Below are positions 26,037-35,966 of a DNA stretch of 64,000 bases, one piece after another; position 1 is the first letter of the stretch; each line of letters opens with the position of its first letter. Source of the stretch: Sneathiellales bacterium. GTDB taxonomy: Bacteria > Pseudomonadota > Alphaproteobacteria > JANQFL01. A program made the translations under genes and the position numbers. Where the stretch lies: assembly GCA_028277845.1 (NCBI GenBank), contig JANQFL010000117.1:1-64000 (forward strand), given 5' to 3'. The notes under the pieces were generated by a model, which worked only from the letters and a program-made list of their open reading frames with translations, made no database searches and had not been told where the DNA came from.

Positions 26037-27151
26037 GCGCCGCCAACAAAGCTCCGCGCTGGGTCACCCTGGCATTGGTGCCGGCCGTCAATCTGATGGC
26101 CGCCTTCTTCATCGCCGGGCTGATCATCACCGCAATCGGTGAAAACCCCTTCGCCGCCCTCGAGGTCCTGGTCTACGGCGCCTTCGTATTTCCGGAGGCG
26201 CTGGGATTCACGCTCTATTACACCACCAACTTCGTCTTCACCGGCCTGGCCGTCGCCATGGCCTTTCACTGCCGGCTGTTCAATATCGGCGGCGAGGGCC
26301 AGGCCTATATCGGCGGCCTCGGCGTCGGTCTCGTCTGCCTGTACATGGGCGGCTGGCCGTTCCCGATCGTTCTGATCGTCGCCATCATGGCCGGGGCGCT
26401 CTTCGGCGGGGCATGGGCCTTCATTCCGGCCTACCTGCAGGCCAAGCGCGGCAGCCACGTGGTCATCACAACGATCATGTTCAACTTTATTGCCGCGGCG
26501 CTGATGACCTACATCATGGTCGAAATCCTGATCAAGCCGGGGCAGCAGTCGCCGGAAAGCCGGGAATTCGACCCTGGGACCTGGCTGCCTTTCGTGCATG
26601 AGATGCTCGGTGCAATCGGTATCGAAGTGGCCCGCTCGCCGCTCAATCTGTCCTTCCTGATCGCTCTCGTTTGCTGCGTGCTGGTTTGGGTATTCATCTG
26701 GCACACACGCTGGGGATACGAAATCAGGACCGTCGGCCACAACGAATCCGCCGCCGTCTATGCCGGCATTTCGCCGTCGCGCAATATCATCATCGCCATG
26801 TGTATCTCGGGGGCCCTGGCCGGCATGGTCGGCATCAACGAGATCATGGGCGTGCAGCACCGGCTGATCCTCGACTTCACCGGCGGTTACGGTTTCGTCG
26901 GTATCGCCGTGGCTCTGATGGGCCGCAACCATCCCATCGGTATCGTGCTGGCGGCGCTGCTGTTCGGTGCGCTCTATCAGGGCGGCAGCGAACTGGCCTT
27001 CGAGATGCCCAACATTACCCGTCACATGGTGGTGGTCATCCAGGGTCTGGTCATCCTGTTCAGCGGCGCGCTGGAACACTTGTTCCGGCCGCGCATCGAG
27101 GCGCTGTTCATCCGTAAGCCGGACGCCGTACCGGCGCAGGCGGCGGAGTAG
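26033..27151 (+). CDS. Nucleoside ABC transporter permease, subunit 1
   Basis: This BPD_transp_2 inner-membrane permease of 372 residues has about ten hydrophobic segments. Typical features are the loop FNIGGEGQAYIGGLG in the first third, AYLQAKRGSHVVITTIMFNFIA in the middle, and GYGFVGIAVALMGRNHPIGI near the end, as in NupB-like permeases of the BMP systems. It overlaps the ATPase gene by ATGA and is followed after 4 bp by the second permease; the two probably form a heterodimer. Confidence 0.94.
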   Translation: MSAANKAPRWVTLALVPAVNLMAAFFIAGLIITAIGENPFAALEVLVYGAFVFPEALGFTLYYTTNFVFTGLAVAMAFHCRLFNIGGEGQAYIGGLGVGLVCLYMGGWPFPIVLIVAIMAGALFGGAWAFIPAYLQAKRGSHVVITTIMFNFIAAALMTYIMVEILIKPGQQSPESREFDPGTWLPFVHEMLGAIGIEVARSPLNLSFLIALVCCVLVWVFIWHTRWGYEIRTVGHNESAAVYAGISPSRNIIIAMCISGALAGMVGINEIMGVQHRLILDFTGGYGFVGIAVALMGRNHPIGIVLAALLFGALYQGGSELAFEMPNITRHMVVVIQGLVILFSGALEHLFRPRIEALFIRKPDAVPAQAAE

Positions 27152-27155
27152 GGTC

Positions 27156-28130
27156 ATGGGCGAGTTTTTCACCATCTTCATCCTGACCCTGGACGCCACG
27201 TTGCGTGTCGCCACCCCGCTGGTCTTGGCCGCCCTCGCCGGCATGTTCTCGGAACGCTCCGGCGTCATCGACATCGGGCTGGAGGGCAAGATGCTCGGCG
27301 CCGCCTTCTCGGCCGCCGCCACGGCCGCCGTCACCGGTTCGCCCTGGCTCGGCCTGATGGCCGGCATCGTCACGTCCATGTGCCTGTCCATGGTGCATGC
27401 CTTCGCCTGCGTCACCCACCACGGCAACCAGGTGGTTTCGGGCATGGCCCTGAACATCGCCGTCGCCGGTCTCGGTCCGACGCTGGGTCTGGCCTGGTTC
27501 CACCAGGGCGGCCAGACGCCCATGCTCGGCCATTCGTCGCGTTTCACCGCCATCGACTGGCCGTTCGCCAAGGCCCTGGCGGACGTACCGCTGATCGGTC
27601 ACATCTATTCCGAGATTTTCAGCGGCCACAACATCATCGTCTACTTCGCCATGGTGGCCGTACCGGTGGCGGCCTATGTGCTGTACCGCACCCGGTTCGG
27701 ATTGCGCCTGCGCGCCGTCGGCGAAAGCCCGGAGGCGGTCGACACGGCCGGCATTTCCGTCGCCGGCATGCGCTACCGCGCCTTGCTGATAACCGGATTC
27801 CTGTGCGGTGTAGCCGGCACTTATCTGTCGACGGCCCACAGCGCCGGCTTCATCCGCGACATGACCGCGGGCAAAGGGTATCTGGCATTGGCGGCGCTGA
27901 TCTTTGGCAAGTGGAAGCCGGTGCCGACCATGCTGGCCTGCCTGCTGTTCGCCTTTGCCGATGCGGTGCAAATCCGCTTGCAGGGTGTCGAGCTGCCGGT
28001 GATCGGCACCATCCCGGTGCAATTCATCCAGGCTCTGCCCTATGTCCTGACGGTGCTGCTGCTGGCCGGTTTCGTCGGCAAGGCCATCGCGCCCAAGGCT
28101 ATCGGCGAACCCTACATCAAGGAACGATGA
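27156..28130 (+). CDS. Nucleoside ABC transporter permease, subunit 2
   Basis: The 324 residues are the second BPD_transp_2 permease: LAGMFSERSGVIDIGLEGKM near the N-terminus and GKGYLALAALIFGKWKP in the last third match NupC-like partners. The ATG at 27156 is 4 bp after the first permease; an upstream in-frame extension would run inside that gene and is rejected. The stop overlaps the cdd start (ATGA), so transporter and first catabolic enzyme are translationally coupled. Confidence 0.94.
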   Translation: MGEFFTIFILTLDATLRVATPLVLAALAGMFSERSGVIDIGLEGKMLGAAFSAAATAAVTGSPWLGLMAGIVTSMCLSMVHAFACVTHHGNQVVSGMALNIAVAGLGPTLGLAWFHQGGQTPMLGHSSRFTAIDWPFAKALADVPLIGHIYSEIFSGHNIIVYFAMVAVPVAAYVLYRTRFGLRLRAVGESPEAVDTAGISVAGMRYRALLITGFLCGVAGTYLSTAHSAGFIRDMTAGKGYLALAALIFGKWKPVPTMLACLLFAFADAVQIRLQGVELPVIGTIPVQFIQALPYVLTVLLLAGFVGKAIAPKAIGEPYIKER

Positions 28131-28531
28131 GTACGCTCGACGACATGATCGCCTTGGCCCGTGCGGCCCAGGCGCGGGCTTACGCCCCCTATTCCAAATT
28201 CAGGGTGGGCGCCTGCGTGCGCACCGAGTCCGGTGAATTGTATGCCGGCTGCAACGTGGAAAACGCCGCCTACCCGCAGGGCCAGTGCGCCGAGGCCTCT
28301 GCCATCGGCGCCATGGTGCACGGCGGCGAGACATCCATCGTCGAGGTGGTCGTCATCGGCGACGGCGACGGACTGTGTACGCCCTGTGGTGGCTGCCGCC
28401 AGCGCCTGAACGAATTCGCCACCGGCGACACGCCGGTGCATGTGTGCGGGCCCGAAGGCCTGCGCAAGACCATCCCGCTGGGCGAGTTGATACCCTACGC
28501 CTTCGGCCCGAAGAACCTGGACACGCCATGA
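28127..28531 (+). CDS. cdd: Cytidine deaminase
   Basis: The 134 residues form a short tetrameric-type cytidine deaminase: zinc ligands Cys in GQCAEASAIG (Glu is the proton shuttle) and the pair in CTPCGGCRQRLNEF, with YSKFRVGACVRTESG and AGCNVENAAYP for the substrate. It converts (deoxy)cytidine to (deoxy)uridine, which the phosphorylase at 32750 can then cleave. The gene overlaps the permease and PNP genes by 4 nt each. Confidence 0.96.
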   Translation: MSTLDDMIALARAAQARAYAPYSKFRVGACVRTESGELYAGCNVENAAYPQGQCAEASAIGAMVHGGETSIVEVVVIGDGDGLCTPCGGCRQRLNEFATGDTPVHVCGPEGLRKTIPLGELIPYAFGPKNLDTP

Positions 28532-29355
28532 CCGACGCGGCTTTCACCTGCGCTGAGAAGATCACCAACGCCTTGAACGGCCTCAAACCGAAGGTCGGTT
28601 TGGTACTCGGCTCGGGACTCGGCGATTTCGTCGACCAGCTCGAGGACGCCCGGGCGTTCGACTACACCGACCTGCCCGGTTTCCCGCAGCCCGGCGTCGA
28701 AGGCCATTCCGGCCGCCTGGTCGCCGGCCGCGTCAACGGCACCGACGTCGCCTGCCTGCAGGGTCGTGTCCACGTCTACGAAGGCCAACCCTTTCAAGCC
28801 ATGCAGACACCGATCCGCACGCTCAAGCAGATCGGCTGCGATACCCTGCTGGTGACCAATGCCGCCGGCAGCCTGATGACGGACGTCACCCCCGGTGATC
28901 TGATGATGATCATCGATCACATCAACCTGCTCGGCGGCAATCCGCTGATGGGCGACAACGACGAGCGCTTCGGCCCGCGCTTCATCGGTATGGACGGCGC
29001 CTATGACGCCGACCTGCAAGCAGCCATGCGCAACGCCGCCAAGGATCTGGATATCACCCTGTGGGAAGGCGTGTACCTCGCCTACACCGGACCCAGCTTC
29101 GAAACGCCGGCCGAAATTCGCGCCTTCCGCACCTGGGGCGCCGACGCCGTCGGCATGTCGACCGCGCCCGAGGTGATCCTCGCCCGCCATTGCGGCCTGC
29201 GGGTGGCCGGGCTGTCCATTCTGACCAATTTGGCCGCCGGCCTGTCCGACATGGAACTCAGCCACGACCAGACCCTGCATTACGCCGCCCTGGCGGCCAA
29301 GAACGTCGAGCGTTTGCTGCATGCCTTTCTCGGGACATTGAACCATGACCAGTGA
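28528..29355 (+). CDS. Purine nucleoside phosphorylase (trimeric class)
   Basis: The 275 residues match the trimeric PNP family (PunA/XapA-like) rather than hexameric DeoD: VLGSGLGDFVDQLE, GFPQPGVEGHSGRLVAG, LQGRVHVYEGQPFQAMQTP, TNAAGSL, AYTGPSFETPAEIRAF and GADAVGMSTAPEVI, where the Met-Ser-Thr segment lines the active site. It splits purine (deoxy)nucleosides with phosphate into base and (deoxy)ribose-1-phosphate, the substrate of DeoB. The gene overlaps cdd by 4 nt and deoC by 11 nt. Confidence 0.95.
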   Translation: MTDAAFTCAEKITNALNGLKPKVGLVLGSGLGDFVDQLEDARAFDYTDLPGFPQPGVEGHSGRLVAGRVNGTDVACLQGRVHVYEGQPFQAMQTPIRTLKQIGCDTLLVTNAAGSLMTDVTPGDLMMIIDHINLLGGNPLMGDNDERFGPRFIGMDGAYDADLQAAMRNAAKDLDITLWEGVYLAYTGPSFETPAEIRAFRTWGADAVGMSTAPEVILARHCGLRVAGLSILTNLAAGLSDMELSHDQTLHYAALAAKNVERLLHAFLGTLNHDQ

Positions 29356-30352
29356 CTCCCTACTCGCGATGGGCCCGACCCGGCGGTCCACATTGAAGCA
29401 CCTGGAAATGTGTAATCCCGGTACGGCCTTGCAGTTGGACTGGCTGCGCGACGTACGGGTCAATCGCAGCGCCGTCGAGCGCCGCGCCGCCACCATGGGC
29501 ACCCGCCGCTCGGTCAAGAAGGCCTGGCAGGCGGCCTGGTTGTTGAAGGCCGTCACCTGCATCGACCTGACGACGTTGAGCGGCGACGACACACCGGGCA
29601 AAGTGCGGCGGATGTGCGCCAAGGCCCGTCAGCCCGTGCGGCAGGATCTGCTCGATACCCTTGGTGTCGGCGACAAGGGCCTGACCGTCGGCGCCGTGTG
29701 CGTTTATCACAATATGATCCAAACCGCCGTCGACGCGCTCAAGGGCAGCGACATTCCGGTGGCCGCCGTGTCGACCGGTTTTCCGGCCGGCCTGTCGCCG
29801 CTTGAGACCCGCCTGCGCGAGATCGAACTGTCGGTCGCCGCCGGCGCCAAGGAAATCGACATCGTCATCGACCGCGGCCTTGTGCTGACCGGCCAGTGGG
29901 AGGAGATGTACGACCAGGTGCGCGCCTTCAAGGACGCATGCGGCGACGCGCATCTCAAGACCATCCTCGGCACCGGCGACCTCAACACCTTGCGCAATGT
30001 GGGCAAGGCCAGCCTGGTCTGCATGATGGCCGGGGCCGACTTCATCAAGACGTCGACGGGCAAGGAATCGGTCAACGCCACCCTGCCCGTCAGCCTGGTG
30101 ATGATCCGCGCCATCCGCGAGTACCGCGAACGCACGGGCCACGTGGTCGGCTTCAAGCCGGCCGGCGGCATCAGCACGGCCAAGGCGTCGCTCGAATACC
30201 TCGTCATGATGAAGGAGGAACTGGGCCGGCCGTGGATGGAGCCCAACCTGTTCCGCTTCGGCGCGTCCAGCCTGCTCGGCGACATCGAACGCCAGCTCGA
30301 ACACCACGTGACCGGCCGCTACTCGGCCAACAACCGCCATCCCATGGCGTAG
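29345..30352 (+). CDS. deoC: Deoxyribose-phosphate aldolase
   Basis: At 335 residues it belongs to the long DeoC subgroup that resembles the animal DERA enzyme; E. coli DeoC has ~259. The Schiff-base lysine lies in FIKTSTGKE and the second active lysine in GFKPAGGIS; VGAVCVYHNMI and KEIDIVIDRG are further family motifs. It cleaves 2-deoxyribose-5-phosphate to glyceraldehyde-3-phosphate and acetaldehyde. The acetaldehyde is a plausible substrate for the ALDH16-type enzyme encoded 29 bp downstream. Confidence 0.95.
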   Translation: MTSDSLLAMGPTRRSTLKHLEMCNPGTALQLDWLRDVRVNRSAVERRAATMGTRRSVKKAWQAAWLLKAVTCIDLTTLSGDDTPGKVRRMCAKARQPVRQDLLDTLGVGDKGLTVGAVCVYHNMIQTAVDALKGSDIPVAAVSTGFPAGLSPLETRLREIELSVAAGAKEIDIVIDRGLVLTGQWEEMYDQVRAFKDACGDAHLKTILGTGDLNTLRNVGKASLVCMMAGADFIKTSTGKESVNATLPVSLVMIRAIREYRERTGHVVGFKPAGGISTAKASLEYLVMMKEELGRPWMEPNLFRFGASSLLGDIERQLEHHVTGRYSANNRHPMA

Positions 30353-30381
30353 TTTGAACCCCGCGAATCAGGAGTGACGAC

Positions 30382-32760
30382 GTGAGCGTCGCAGAAATAC
30401 TCGATTCCATGGACTACGGTCCGGCCCCCGAAAGCGCCGATCAGGCCGAGGACTGGCTTGACGGCCACCAGCGCAAGTTCGGCATTTTCATCGACGGCCA
30501 GTGGCGCGCGCCCAAAGGCCGCAAGCGGTTCGAAACCCTCAATCCCGCCACCAGCCAGCCGCTGGCCCACATCGCCCAGGCCAGCAACGCCGACGTCGAT
30601 GCCGCTGTCGCCGCGGCCCGCAAGGCGCTGCCGAAATGGGCCAAATTGGGGACGCACGGCCGTGCCCGTATCCTTTATGCCCTGGCCCGGCTGCTGCAGA
30701 AACACGCCCGCCTGTTCGCCGTCGTGGAAACCATGGACAACGGCAAGCCGATCCGCGAAACCCGCGACATCGACATTCCCCTGGCTATTCGCCATTTCTA
30801 TCACCACGCCGGCTGGGCCCAGATGCTGGACGACGAGTTTCCCGGCATGGAGGCGCACGGCGTGGTCGGCCAGATCATTCCGTGGAACTTCCCGCTGCTC
30901 ATGCTCGCGTGGAAGGTTGCCCCCGCCCTCGCCGCCGGCAACACGGTGGTCTTGAAACCGGCCGAGTTCACCAGCCTGACCACCCTACTGTTCGCCGAGA
31001 TCTGCGAGGAAGCCGGATTGCCGGCCGGTGTGCTGAATATCGTCACCGGCGACGGCCGCGTCGGCGAACTGATCGTGCGCCATGACGACGTCAACAAGAT
31101 CGCCTTCACCGGCTCGACCGACGTCGGCCGTCTGATCCGCGAGGCCACCGCCGGCAGCGGCAAGGCCCTGACCCTGGAACTGGGCGGCAAGTCGCCGCTG
31201 ATCGTGTTCGAGGACGCCGACCTGGACAGCGCCGTCGAGGGCGTGGTCGACGGCATCTGGTTCAACCAGGGCCAGGTATGCTGCGCTGGGTCGCGCCTTT
31301 TGGTGCAGGAAAACGTCGCCGACCGCTTCATCGCCAAACTGAAGGCACGGATGGAAACCCTGCGGGTCGGCGATCCGCTGGACAAGGCGGTCGACATCGG
31401 CGCCATCATCGCGCCGGTGCAGCTGGACCGCATCAAGGCCCTGGTCGACAGCGGCGTGCAGGACGGCGCCGAACTGTGGCAGCCGAGCTGGGCCTGCCCC
31501 AAGGACGGCTGGTTCTACCCGCCGACCCTGTTCACCAACGTCTCCCCTGCCGCGACCATCGCCCAGGAAGAAATCTTCGGACCCGTGCTGTCAGCCATGA
31601 CGTTCCGCACCCCGTCCGAGGCCGTCGGCCTTGCCAACAACACCCGTTACGGCCTGGCCGCCAGCATCTGGAGCGAAAGTCTCAACCTCGCCCTCGACAT
31701 CGCGCCGAAACTGAAGGCCGGCGTGGTCTGGGTCAATGGCACCAACATGTTCGATGCCGCCTGCGGCTTCGGCGGTTACCGTGAGTCCGGCTTTGGACGG
31801 GAAGGCGGCAAGGAAGGCATGGTGGAATACCTGCGCCCCGCCTTCCGCGCCAAACTGCCGCTGTATGCCGAAAAGAAACCGGCGCCCGAGATCAAACCGC
31901 CTGCGGCCGATACCCACGTCGACCGTACCGCCAAGATGTATGTGGGCGGCAAGCAGGCCCGGCCCGATTCCGGTTACAGCCGGCCCGTGCTGGCGCCCAA
32001 CGGACGCCTGATCGCCGAAGTGGGCGAGGGCAACCGCAAGGACATCCGCAACGCCGTCGAGGCCGCCAGGAAAGCGGCTTCGTGGAGCCTGTCCACGGGC
32101 CACCTGCGGGCCCAGATCCTTTACTACGTCGCCGAGAACCTGGACGCTCGCCGCGAGGAATTCATCGCCCGCATCCGCGCGATGACCGGCGCCCGCTCCG
32201 CCGCCGCGGCCAAGGAAGTCGAGACGTCGGTGCAACGGCTGTTCACCTATGCGGCCTGGGCCGACAAGTTCGACGCCGCCGTGCACAACCCGCCCATGCG
32301 CGGGGTTACGCTGGCCATGAACGAGCCGCTCGGCATCATCGGCATGACCTGCCCGGACGAACTGCCGCTACTCGGTTTCGTCTCGCTGGTGGCGCCGGCC
32401 ATCGCCATGGGCAACTGCGTCATCGCCGTGCCATCGGAGCCCCATCCCTTGTCGGCGACGGATTTCTATCAGGTGCTCGACACGTCCGATGTGCCGGGCG
32501 GCGTGGTCAACATCGTCACCGGTGACAGTGCGGCGCTGATTTCGGTTCTGGCCCAGCACGACGAAGTCGATGCCGTCTGGTGTGTCGGTGACGCGCAGAC
32601 CGGCACCGACGTGGAGCGCCTATCGACGGGTAACCTGAAACGCACCTGGGTCAATCACGGCCGCCGCCCGGACTGGTACGACAACCGGCAGGCCGAGGGC
32701 CGCGCGTTCCTGGCCCGGGCGACCCAGGTCAAGAACATCTGGGTGCCCTATGGCGAATGA
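30382..32760 (+). CDS. Two-domain aldehyde dehydrogenase of the ALDH16 type
   Basis: The 792 residues hold two ALDH domains. Domain 1 (~30-490) is complete: PWNFPLLMLAWK, Glu266 in LELGGKSP and catalytic Cys300 in FNQGQVCCAGSR. Domain 2 (~525-790) starts KMYVGGKQARPDSGYSRPV, keeps the NAD-domain outline but has no catalytic Cys and ends early. This is the ALDH16 layout, in which the second domain is a pseudoenzyme. Because deoC precedes it, oxidation of acetaldehyde to acetate is a likely role (inference). The stop overlaps the start of deoA by 11 nt. The family is secure, the in vivo substrate is not. Confidence 0.88.
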   Translation: MSVAEILDSMDYGPAPESADQAEDWLDGHQRKFGIFIDGQWRAPKGRKRFETLNPATSQPLAHIAQASNADVDAAVAAARKALPKWAKLGTHGRARILYALARLLQKHARLFAVVETMDNGKPIRETRDIDIPLAIRHFYHHAGWAQMLDDEFPGMEAHGVVGQIIPWNFPLLMLAWKVAPALAAGNTVVLKPAEFTSLTTLLFAEICEEAGLPAGVLNIVTGDGRVGELIVRHDDVNKIAFTGSTDVGRLIREATAGSGKALTLELGGKSPLIVFEDADLDSAVEGVVDGIWFNQGQVCCAGSRLLVQENVADRFIAKLKARMETLRVGDPLDKAVDIGAIIAPVQLDRIKALVDSGVQDGAELWQPSWACPKDGWFYPPTLFTNVSPAATIAQEEIFGPVLSAMTFRTPSEAVGLANNTRYGLAASIWSESLNLALDIAPKLKAGVVWVNGTNMFDAACGFGGYRESGFGREGGKEGMVEYLRPAFRAKLPLYAEKKPAPEIKPPAADTHVDRTAKMYVGGKQARPDSGYSRPVLAPNGRLIAEVGEGNRKDIRNAVEAARKAASWSLSTGHLRAQILYYVAENLDARREEFIARIRAMTGARSAAAAKEVETSVQRLFTYAAWADKFDAAVHNPPMRGVTLAMNEPLGIIGMTCPDELPLLGFVSLVAPAIAMGNCVIAVPSEPHPLSATDFYQVLDTSDVPGGVVNIVTGDSAALISVLAQHDEVDAVWCVGDAQTGTDVERLSTGNLKRTWVNHGRRPDWYDNRQAEGRAFLARATQVKNIWVPYGE

Positions 32761-34087
32761 GCAGGCCTTCTTCCCGCAGGAGATCATCCGGCGCAAACGC
32801 GACGGTGCGGTCCTGTCGGACGACGAGATTGCGTTTCTGGTCGGCGGCATCACCGACGATTCGGTGACCGAAGGCCAGGCTGCCGCGTTCGCCATGGCAG
32901 TGTTCTTTCAGGGTATGGAACCGGCCGAATGTGCCAGCCTGACCAAGGCCATGACCCATTCCGGCACCGTGCTCGACTGGTCGGGCGCGGACCTGGGCGG
33001 CCCGGTTCTCGACAAACATTCCACCGGCGGCGTCGGCGACAAGGTCAGCCTGATGCTGGCGCCGATCCTCGCCGCCTGCGGCGCCTATGTGCCGATGATC
33101 TCCGGCCGGGGTCTCGGCCATACGGGTGGCACGCTCGACAAGCTGGATGCCGTTCCCGGTTACGACACCAGCCCGGGCCAGGATACGTTCGTACGGACGG
33201 TCAAGGACGTGGGATGCGCCATCATCGGACAGACCGCCGATCTCGCGCCCGCCGACCGGAGACTGTATGCCATCCGAGATGTCACGGCCACGGTCGAATC
33301 CATCCCCCTGATCACCGCCAGCATCCTGTCCAAGAAACTGGCGGCCGGACTGGACGGTCTCGTGATGGACGTCAAGTTCGGTAACGGGTCCTTTGCCGGT
33401 AGTCGCGACAACGCCGTGGCGCTGGCGCGTTCCATCGTCGATGTGGCCGGCGGCGCCGGCCTGCCCTGCTCCGCCCTGCTGACCGACATGAACCAGATCC
33501 TGGGTCATACGGCGGGTAATGCCCTGGAAGTACGTGAAGCCATTGACTACCTGACCGGCGAACACCGCGACCCGCGACTGCACAAAGTGACCGTCGCTTT
33601 GTGCGCCGAACTGCTTCGGTTGGGCGGCCTGACGGCTTCGGACGAAGCGGCGGCCGCGCAGATCGAGGATGCTCTGCAAACCGGCGTGGCGGCTGAAATT
33701 TTCGGCCGGATGGTCCATGCCTTGGGCGGCCCGACCGATTTGATGGACGATCCTGGAAGGCATTTGCCGAACGCACCTGTCGTGCGTACGGTTCTCCCGC
33801 CGGAGGCGGGATATGTCGCCGAGATGGATACGCGAGCCCTCGGCGTCGCCGTCATGGGACTGGGCGGCGGACGACGCGCCGCCGGCGATACCATCGATTA
33901 CAGGGTCGGCCTCTCGCGCATGGTGTCTTTGGGAAATGCGGTCTCCGCCGATCAACCGGTCTGCACTGTGCACGCCCGCAATGACGATGAGGCGGAACAG
34001 GCGGTCGAAGCCATATTGTCTGCCGTGTCGGTCGGACCCGACGCCGCGGCCGACATGCCTGTGATTCAAGACCGTATCGCGGCATAA
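32750..34087 (+). CDS. deoA: Thymidine phosphorylase
   Basis: The 445 residues have the full thymidine phosphorylase signature: [13 protein letters not shown] at the front, [19 protein letters not shown] for phosphate binding, [19 protein letters not shown], and [14 protein letters not shown]. It splits thymidine, deoxyuridine and possibly uridine to base and (deoxy)ribose-1-phosphate. It acts after Cdd and before DeoB. Length matches E. coli DeoA (440). Confidence 0.96.
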   Translation: MANEQAFFPQEIIRRKRDGAVLSDDEIAFLVGGITDDSVTEGQAAAFAMAVFFQGMEPAECASLTKAMTHSGTVLDWSGADLGGPVLDKHSTGGVGDKVSLMLAPILAACGAYVPMISGRGLGHTGGTLDKLDAVPGYDTSPGQDTFVRTVKDVGCAIIGQTADLAPADRRLYAIRDVTATVESIPLITASILSKKLAAGLDGLVMDVKFGNGSFAGSRDNAVALARSIVDVAGGAGLPCSALLTDMNQILGHTAGNALEVREAIDYLTGEHRDPRLHKVTVALCAELLRLGGLTASDEAAAAQIEDALQTGVAAEIFGRMVHALGGPTDLMDDPGRHLPNAPVVRTVLPPEAGYVAEMDTRALGVAVMGLGGGRRAAGDTIDYRVGLSRMVSLGNAVSADQPVCTVHARNDDEAEQAVEAILSAVSVGPDAAADMPVIQDRIAA

Positions 34088-34101
34088 CCGGAATTGGACA
34101 C

Positions 34102-35292
34102 ATGCCCCGTGCCTTCATATTGGTGATGGATTCGTTCGGTATCGGCGGCGCTCCCGACGCGGCCAACTTTGGCGACGAAGGATCAGACACTTTTGGCCAT
34201 ATCGCCGCGGCGTGCTCCGCGGGGCGTGCCGACCTGGATGGAGTACGGTCGGGTCCCTTGATCATTCCCAACCTTTTACGACTGGGTCTGGGCGCTGCGT
34301 CCGAACTGAGTACCGGGATCTGGCCGGACGGTGTTGACCGGGTTGATCCGGCTGGGTGCGTCTACGGCGCCGCGCAAGAACGCAGCCTGGGCAAGGACAC
34401 ACCCAGCGGCCACTGGGAAATGGCCGGGCTGCCGGTGGATTACGACTGGGGCTATTTTCCCAAAACCGAGCCGTGCTTTCCCGAAGCGCTGACGAATGCC
34501 CTGATTGCGGAGGCCGGTTTGCCGGGACTGCTCGGTAACAAGCATGCATCGGGGACGGTAATCATCAACGAACTGGGCGATGAACATGTCCGATCGGGCA
34601 TGCCGATCGCCTACACCTCCGCCGATTCCGTTCTCCAGATCGCTGCCCACGAAGACATTTTTGGCCTGGAACGGCTCTACGAGCTATGCGCCATCGCCCG
34701 GCGCTTGGTCGACGACTATCAGATCGGGCGGGTGATCGCCCGGCCGTTTGTCGGCTCGGACGGCCAATACACCCGCACCGCCAATCGAAAGGATCTGGCC
34801 ACGCCCCCACACGGTCCGACTCTACTGGACCAAGTGCTGAACGACGGCGGCCATGTCTTTTCGATCGGTAAAATCGGCGACATCTTCGCCCATGTCTCCA
34901 CCGGCACCGAGATCAAGGCCGATGGCAACGATGCCCTGATGGCCGCCACCATTGACGCCGCCAGATCCGCACCCGACCGGGCCCTCGTCCTGACCAACTT
35001 TGTCGACTTCGACACGCTTTACGGCCACCGCCGGGATGTCGCCGGCTATGCCGCCGCCGTCGAAGCCTTCGACCGCATGCTGCCCGAATTCGAAGCCGTC
35101 ATGAAACCCGGCGACCTGGCGGTCATTACCGCCGATCATGGCTGCGATCCCACCTGGCCGGGCAGCGATCATACGCGCGAGAATGTTCCGGTCCTGATGT
35201 TCGGGAGTTACACGGAAGATTGGTCAAATGACGTGTACGACGGTTTTACCGTGATCGCCGACAGATTGTCGGCCGCGTTGCAGCTTGGCTGA
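34102..35292 (+). CDS. deoB: Phosphopentomutase
   Basis: The 396 residues match DeoB of the alkaline-phosphatase superfamily: [16 protein letters not shown] with the first metal Asp, [11 protein letters not shown] for the phospho-Thr loop, and [20 protein letters not shown] near the end for the second metal site. It converts (deoxy)ribose-1-phosphate to the 5-phosphate for DeoC or the pentose phosphate pathway. It is the last gene of the salvage operon; its stop is 9 bp from the stop of the converging hypothetical gene, with no obvious terminator hairpin. Confidence 0.96.
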   Translation: MPRAFILVMDSFGIGGAPDAANFGDEGSDTFGHIAAACSAGRADLDGVRSGPLIIPNLLRLGLGAASELSTGIWPDGVDRVDPAGCVYGAAQERSLGKDTPSGHWEMAGLPVDYDWGYFPKTEPCFPEALTNALIAEAGLPGLLGNKHASGTVIINELGDEHVRSGMPIAYTSADSVLQIAAHEDIFGLERLYELCAIARRLVDDYQIGRVIARPFVGSDGQYTRTANRKDLATPPHGPTLLDQVLNDGGHVFSIGKIGDIFAHVSTGTEIKADGNDALMAATIDAARSAPDRALVLTNFVDFDTLYGHRRDVAGYAAAVEAFDRMLPEFEAVMKPGDLAVITADHGCDPTWPGSDHTRENVPVLMFGSYTEDWSNDVYDGFTVIADRLSAALQLG

Positions 35293-35301
35293 CCGACCGG
35301 G

Positions 35302-35850
35302 CTATTCCTTGCCCGTGGGGTATTCGATCAGCATCAAGGTGAATCCCTTGCCGGGCCCCGACGCTTGCCACGCATATCCCGATTTCGTCTTGGTGTAGTA
35401 GACCGGCATGTAGCCGTTCGGACCGTGCCAGGATTCACACAGTGTCTGCTTGTTGCGATACCACTGCTTGTGCCAAATCTTGAAGTCCTTGAGCGGATGG
35501 ATTTCACCGTTTACCCAGACGAGTTTGCGAAACCGGCAAAAGAAACGCAGCCCGATCCACACCGGGTCCGCCGGCTGGAACGTCGACGTGACGAACTCGT
35601 GCGTCTGCTTGTCGCGAATGATCGCGAGTCTGCCCTTGGCTCCCTTATACCGTTTTGATTCGGCATATCTTTTGTGTACCGGCCAGGCAGGGTGGCCTTC
35701 CGGGATCTGCTTGAGTTCGAAATAGCTTTTCGTGTGCGGGAAATAGACCGGTTCATTCAGCAGCTGCCCTTTTTCGTCGCCGAAGCTCGGGACCGGTGAG
35801 CCGAGGACAAATCCAAAAAGGACCGCCAACAATATGGATCGCAAAAACAT
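35302..35850 (-). CDS. Small secreted protein of unknown function
   Basis: I do not recognise the family. The 182 residues start with a signal peptide (FLRSILLAVLFGFVLGSPVP, cut near SFG-DEK). The mature part is basic and aromatic, with several Trp, Tyr and His residues and three Cys (FFCRFRKLVW has the first, QTLCESWHGPNG the next). The Met at 35850 is chosen because the longer in-frame extension has no signal peptide and would run into the ligase gene. The gap to that gene is 116 bp. It may share a transcript with the lipoate operon, but nothing in it suggests a role there. Confidence 0.65.
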   Translation of the reverse strand: MFLRSILLAVLFGFVLGSPVPSFGDEKGQLLNEPVYFPHTKSYFELKQIPEGHPAWPVHKRYAESKRYKGAKGRLAIIRDKQTHEFVTSTFQPADPVWIGLRFFCRFRKLVWVNGEIHPLKDFKIWHKQWYRNKQTLCESWHGPNGYMPVYYTKTKSGYAWQASGPGKGFTLMLIEYPTGKE

Positions 35851-35966
35851 CGATCGCGCTCTCGAGTGCCTATCGTGATTCAAGGTATGGATCGTGCCAG
35901 AACCGCCACGGTTCCATTTCAATCCTATAATACAACGGTTAAAAAGTTGTAGAAAGGTGGTGTCCG

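Noticed and set aside
31890-32760. Second half of the ALDH as a separate gene
   Set aside because: The frame is continuous, there is no ribosome site at the junction, and the two-domain form with a Cys-less second domain is the known ALDH16 layout.
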